DNA from: Acanthochlamys bracteata
Lineage: Eukaryota; Streptophyta; Magnoliopsida; Pandanales; Velloziaceae
Reading direction: 5' to 3'
NCBI GenBank assembly: GCA_019914995.1
Contig: CM034144.1
Span: 6,293,489 to 6,357,488 of the forward strand
Length of the DNA stretch: 64,000 nt
The notes under the pieces were generated by a model that saw only the letters and a list, made by a program, of their open reading frames with translations, was not told the origin of the DNA and ran no database searches. Positions 61,247 to 64,000 of this stretch are shown here, in pieces (position 1 is the first letter of the stretch; each line of letters begins with the position of its first letter). The position numbers and the translations under genes were made by a program.

Positions 61247-62494
61247 TTAGAATTCCTCCACTGTCTCCGGCAACGGCGCTGTCTCTCGTTGCCGGTGAGT
61301 TTTTATGTAATCCCTTATATCGAACCCGTGATCACTATTTTGACTAAAGTCTTCGTCGTCGTCGTAGTTGTCCGGGAAGTAAGGCGGCCGAGCGACGTCT
61401 TCAAGCAAATCCCATTTCAATCCTCTGAAGAACGGGTGTGCCATGACTTCACCAGCACCACCGTTATACCCTAACCGGCGTTCCGGGTCTTTAGTTAAAA
61501 GCTTACTTATCAAATCCTCCATATCTGTTTTCTTTCTTTTTCCGGTGCCGGCGAAGTGGGGCTGCTTACTTAACACGTTCCCGAATGTTTCTTTACGATC
61601 ACGGCCTTTGAATGGTGTAATACCGAAAGCTAGCTCGTATGCGAGAACACCTAAACTCCACCAGTCGACGGCGAACTCGTGCCCGTCGCCGCGAACCACT
61701 TCAGGAGCTACGTACTCTTCTGTTCCAACGAACGAGAACGAACGTTCACCATTGGAGTACAAGCTTTGTCTTCGTGTAGCTGGTGAAACGCGTGCAGATT
61801 TTGCTTTCTTTAACTCTGCAGCTGCTGCTGCTGCAACGGCAGAGGCAGAAGAAGGGAAGAATATTCTCGTTAGGTTTCTCCTCCGGCGGGCTCTTGTCGG
61901 AGTTTCCGTATTAAAAACTGGTTCAGTAGCACTGTTACTAGCGTCGTTGACGTTACTGCATGGACAAATTTTTTGTCGGGGAGAAAGATGTCGAGAAAGA
62001 TCGAAATCGGAGAGCACGAGATGACCGTCAGCACGAAGAAGAATGTTTTCAGGTTTGAGATCACGATAAACAATACCAAGAGAATGAAGGTGTGATATAG
62101 CAGCGACGACTTCTGCAAGATAGAACCGGAGCGAAGAAGGCGATAGAGATCGTTCCGGCAAAGAGTGGCGGAGTTTGTTAAGATCTCCGCCGGAGCAAAA
62201 CGGTAATGCCCAGGCGATTATGTCTGGCGTTTCAATGGAACCCAAAAGAGTTGGGAGGAATGGATGAGAAAGACGCGAAAGAACGGAAATTTCCCAATGT
62301 GCTCTACGATCAGTGCTTTCTTGCCTTGATTCTGATAGTTTATTTACAACCTTTAACGCGAACGGCGGCGAAGAAGAGTCTTCATTGTTGTTGGTGTTGT
62401 TGTCGCCGGAGATTGATTTGACGAGAAAGACAGTGCCCATTGCTCCCCGGCCGAGAACTCGAACCCCTCGGAGTTTGTCGAGCTCGAGCTCCAT
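61247..62494 (-). CDS. AGC VIII protein kinase, UCN/OXI1 group
   Basis: An intronless gene of 415 residues. A Ser/Thr kinase with glycine loop GRGAMGTV (15-22), ATP lysine Lys48 (FALKVV), catalytic YRDLKPEN (Asp145) and, in place of DFG, the motif DFD (163-165), which marks plant AGC VIII kinases. A long insert (about 170-250), rich in Arg, Ala and Ser, separates it from the activation loop SFVGTEEYVAPE. The C-lobe has WWSLGVLAYEL and GRDRKETF, and the tail has the DIRDY element of the UCN-like branch. The very end is VEEF, only a weak hint of a PDK1-docking hydrophobic motif. Family members act in growth control (UCN) or oxidative and wound signalling (OXI1). Placing it within the group needs a tree. 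GC content is higher than its surroundings. Confidence 0.92.
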   Translation of the reverse strand: MELELDKLRGVRVLGRGAMGTVFLVKSISGDNNTNNNEDSSSPPFALKVVNKLSESRQESTDRRAHWEISVLSRLSHPFLPTLLGSIETPDIIAWALPFCSGGDLNKLRHSLPERSLSPSSLRFYLAEVVAAISHLHSLGIVYRDLKPENILLRADGHLVLSDFDLSRHLSPRQKICPCSNVNDASNSATEPVFNTETPTRARRRRNLTRIFFPSSASAVAAAAAAELKKAKSARVSPATRRQSLYSNGERSFSFVGTEEYVAPEVVRGDGHEFAVDWWSLGVLAYELAFGITPFKGRDRKETFGNVLSKQPHFAGTGKRKKTDMEDLISKLLTKDPERRLGYNGGAGEVMAHPFFRGLKWDLLEDVARPPYFPDNYDDDEDFSQNSDHGFDIRDYIKTHRQRETAPLPETVEEF

Positions 62495-64000
62495 GTCTAA
62501 TCTATGTCTTCTTCTTCTTCTTCTTCTTCAAAGATTAGAAGAAGAAGAAGAAGAATGAGAGATTGGAGATGGTTCTTTTTGGTTTTCCTTGTTTTGAGAA
62601 TATTTGGGTTTCTTTGTTTAGGGAGAAGAACCAGAATATTAATGAAACGAAGCGAAAGCAAAGCCGTGGTGGATTTTAAAGTAGTCCCTGATTCTCGAAA
62701 GTAATTATTTTTTTTAAAAATAATACATCCAGATTTATTATTATACAAATTAAAATTTGAATATATTCGATGATATTAAATATGCTAATACTGTTTTAAT
62801 AATCAAATGTTAAATAATAATAATAATTATTATTATTATTTAGTTGTGCGCATCTGCAAATAGCAAACAAAAGGAAGGCAGTAATACATGTGCAGTAAAA
62901 AATTAAAAGATTATCCGTTAAATATTGAGTTAGACTCCACGTGCAGAAAAAGACAAAATAGTGTAAGGTTACATCGTTATAATTAATCTATTTTTCCTAA
63001 CCGGAGTCCGTCACTGAAAAAGCCAAACGGCGGTGCGGCGCCCGATTGGAAAATTTGAACTTTTCTAGCTTCTGCTTTTAAGCTTTTAGCTTTTGGCTTT
63101 TCTTTCTGCAAGTCTCATGACTGCACTCTTCTGGCTAAAAACCACTAACATCAGCTTTTTTATTTTATCTTTTTTCATATTAAAAAAATATAATTTATGA
63201 GTGTAATTTTAACCGAAAACAAAAAGAAACTCAATAAAATAGAAGGATTTCCAAATCAATTTGCTAGAAATAAAAGGAATTGCACTCAAATTCTTGGTTT
63301 CTAATTATTGCAATCTTGTTTATTGTTGCAAATTATTAAAACATAGAATAAGAGCGTCTTCTCTTTACAGAAAATAATTTTTTAGAAATAATGTTTTTTG
63401 AAACTCTGCAAAAAACACACCCTAAAATTTTCACCCAATTTTTACAGAATCTTTTTTTTTTTTTTTTTGGCATGGATGTTGAATTAGAAATTTAATTACA
63501 CATACATGTTAGTTCAATTTAAAAACATTATGGGTAGCTGGAAACATGGCAGTTGCAATTCTCAAAACAGCGACTGTTCTTCTAAATTATTTTTTATTAA
63601 TTATTTCCCCTGATTTCAGCCTGAAATTCTGTGATTCTAATCTAATTATTATATACACCAATGTGCGTCTTCATTATTGTTATTAATTTAATAAGTTTTT
63701 GCTAATATTTAGCATGGAAGAATTTAGATCAACTAACCAAAATGTACTTGAAAGGAATTTGCTTCTCAGAATATGAGTTGTTATGCTGGGAATCAACTAA
63801 TCAAGGAACAAGTTGGTCTACAAATTAGGTGAACATAAACAAATTTTGCTAATTCTCTAGTTAATTATAAGATTTGTAAAGAATTAAAATTTTAGAGTTT
63901 TGAGAAAAGAAGGTAACAATTAAAATAGCTTTAAAGCAAAAAAGTTTTAAGGGTTATGGACTTTTAGATATAGTTGCTTGATGCTATAAGTGAGATATTA
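62495..64000. other. Kinase leader/promoter and intergenic DNA
   Basis: Beyond the trinucleotide hairpin the region should hold the kinase promoter (reading leftwards). There is a TAA/TTA run at about 62815-62845 and a poly-T run at about 63450-63469. No gene seen up to the window edge; the short frames at 62313-62748 are shadows of the repeat and kinase. Confidence 0.6.
62507..62555 (-). repeat. Inverted trinucleotide repeat in kinase leader
   Basis: A CTT tract (62507-62529) is followed after a 7-base gap by a GAA tract (62537-62555), an inverted pair able to fold into a hairpin of about 19 base pairs. It lies 13-61 bases upstream of the kinase ATG, probably in its 5' leader. Confidence 0.9.

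Noticed and set aside
61443-62024. A 193-codon plus-strand frame over the kinase gene
   Set aside because: It is antisense to a clear kinase frame in GC-richer DNA; it matches no family and is explained as a shadow.

Overview
The window is a piece of a plant nuclear genome, almost certainly a eudicot. The genes have many short introns with GT-AG (and a few GC-AG) borders in AT-rich intergenic DNA. The gene families are plant ones (class XI myosin, AGC VIII kinase with a DFD motif, RLF-type cytochrome b5, GH28 and GH127 wall enzymes). The left edge carries a Ty3/gypsy LTR element. I could not fix the species. No bacterial-type features, CRISPR arrays, tRNA or rRNA genes were seen. Layout, left to right: (1) 1-3316, a decayed Ty3/gypsy element on the minus strand, cut by the window edge, with one LTR and a primer binding site visible, followed by a cluster of palindromes. 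(2) 5100-8844, a four-exon cornichon homologue (ER cargo receptor). (3) 14819-15940, a single-exon secreted leucine-rich-repeat protein of the DRT100 type. (4) 19151-21651, a four-exon GH28 polygalacturonase-like protein. (5) 22939-34806, a 39-exon class XI myosin whose reading frame I could follow from end to end (1527 residues). (6) 39639-43906, a seven-coding-exon 'gar2-like' protein with a dilute-like domain. (7) 44403-45987, ribosomal protein eL31 on the minus strand. (8) 48760-51399, an RLF-type cytochrome b5 domain protein. (9) 53401-58876, a GH127 beta-L-arabinofuranosidase-like protein in 12 exons. (10) 61247-62494, an intronless AGC VIII kinase of the UCN/OXI1 group on the minus strand. 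All exon junctions given were checked by hand for phase, and every multi-exon gene sums to a whole number of codons. These are independent plant transcription units, not an operon. Loose themes are secretion and trafficking (cornichon, myosin XI, dilute-domain protein) and the cell wall or apoplast (LRR protein, GH28, GH127). Between genes the DNA is dominated by a recurring, very AT-rich element of roughly 200-260 bp, present in well over a dozen diverged copies in both orientations. The most unusual points are: a myosin coding exon consisting only of ATG; tandem duplications that copy splice donors inside the myosin gene; two GC-AG introns in neighbouring genes; a GH28 protein that keeps the catalytic aspartates but lacks the usual His and RIK motifs; adjacent genes that both carry dilute-like domains; and an inverted trinucleotide repeat in the kinase leader. 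I found no clear new multi-gene system; the AT-rich repeat family is the best candidate for something not yet named.
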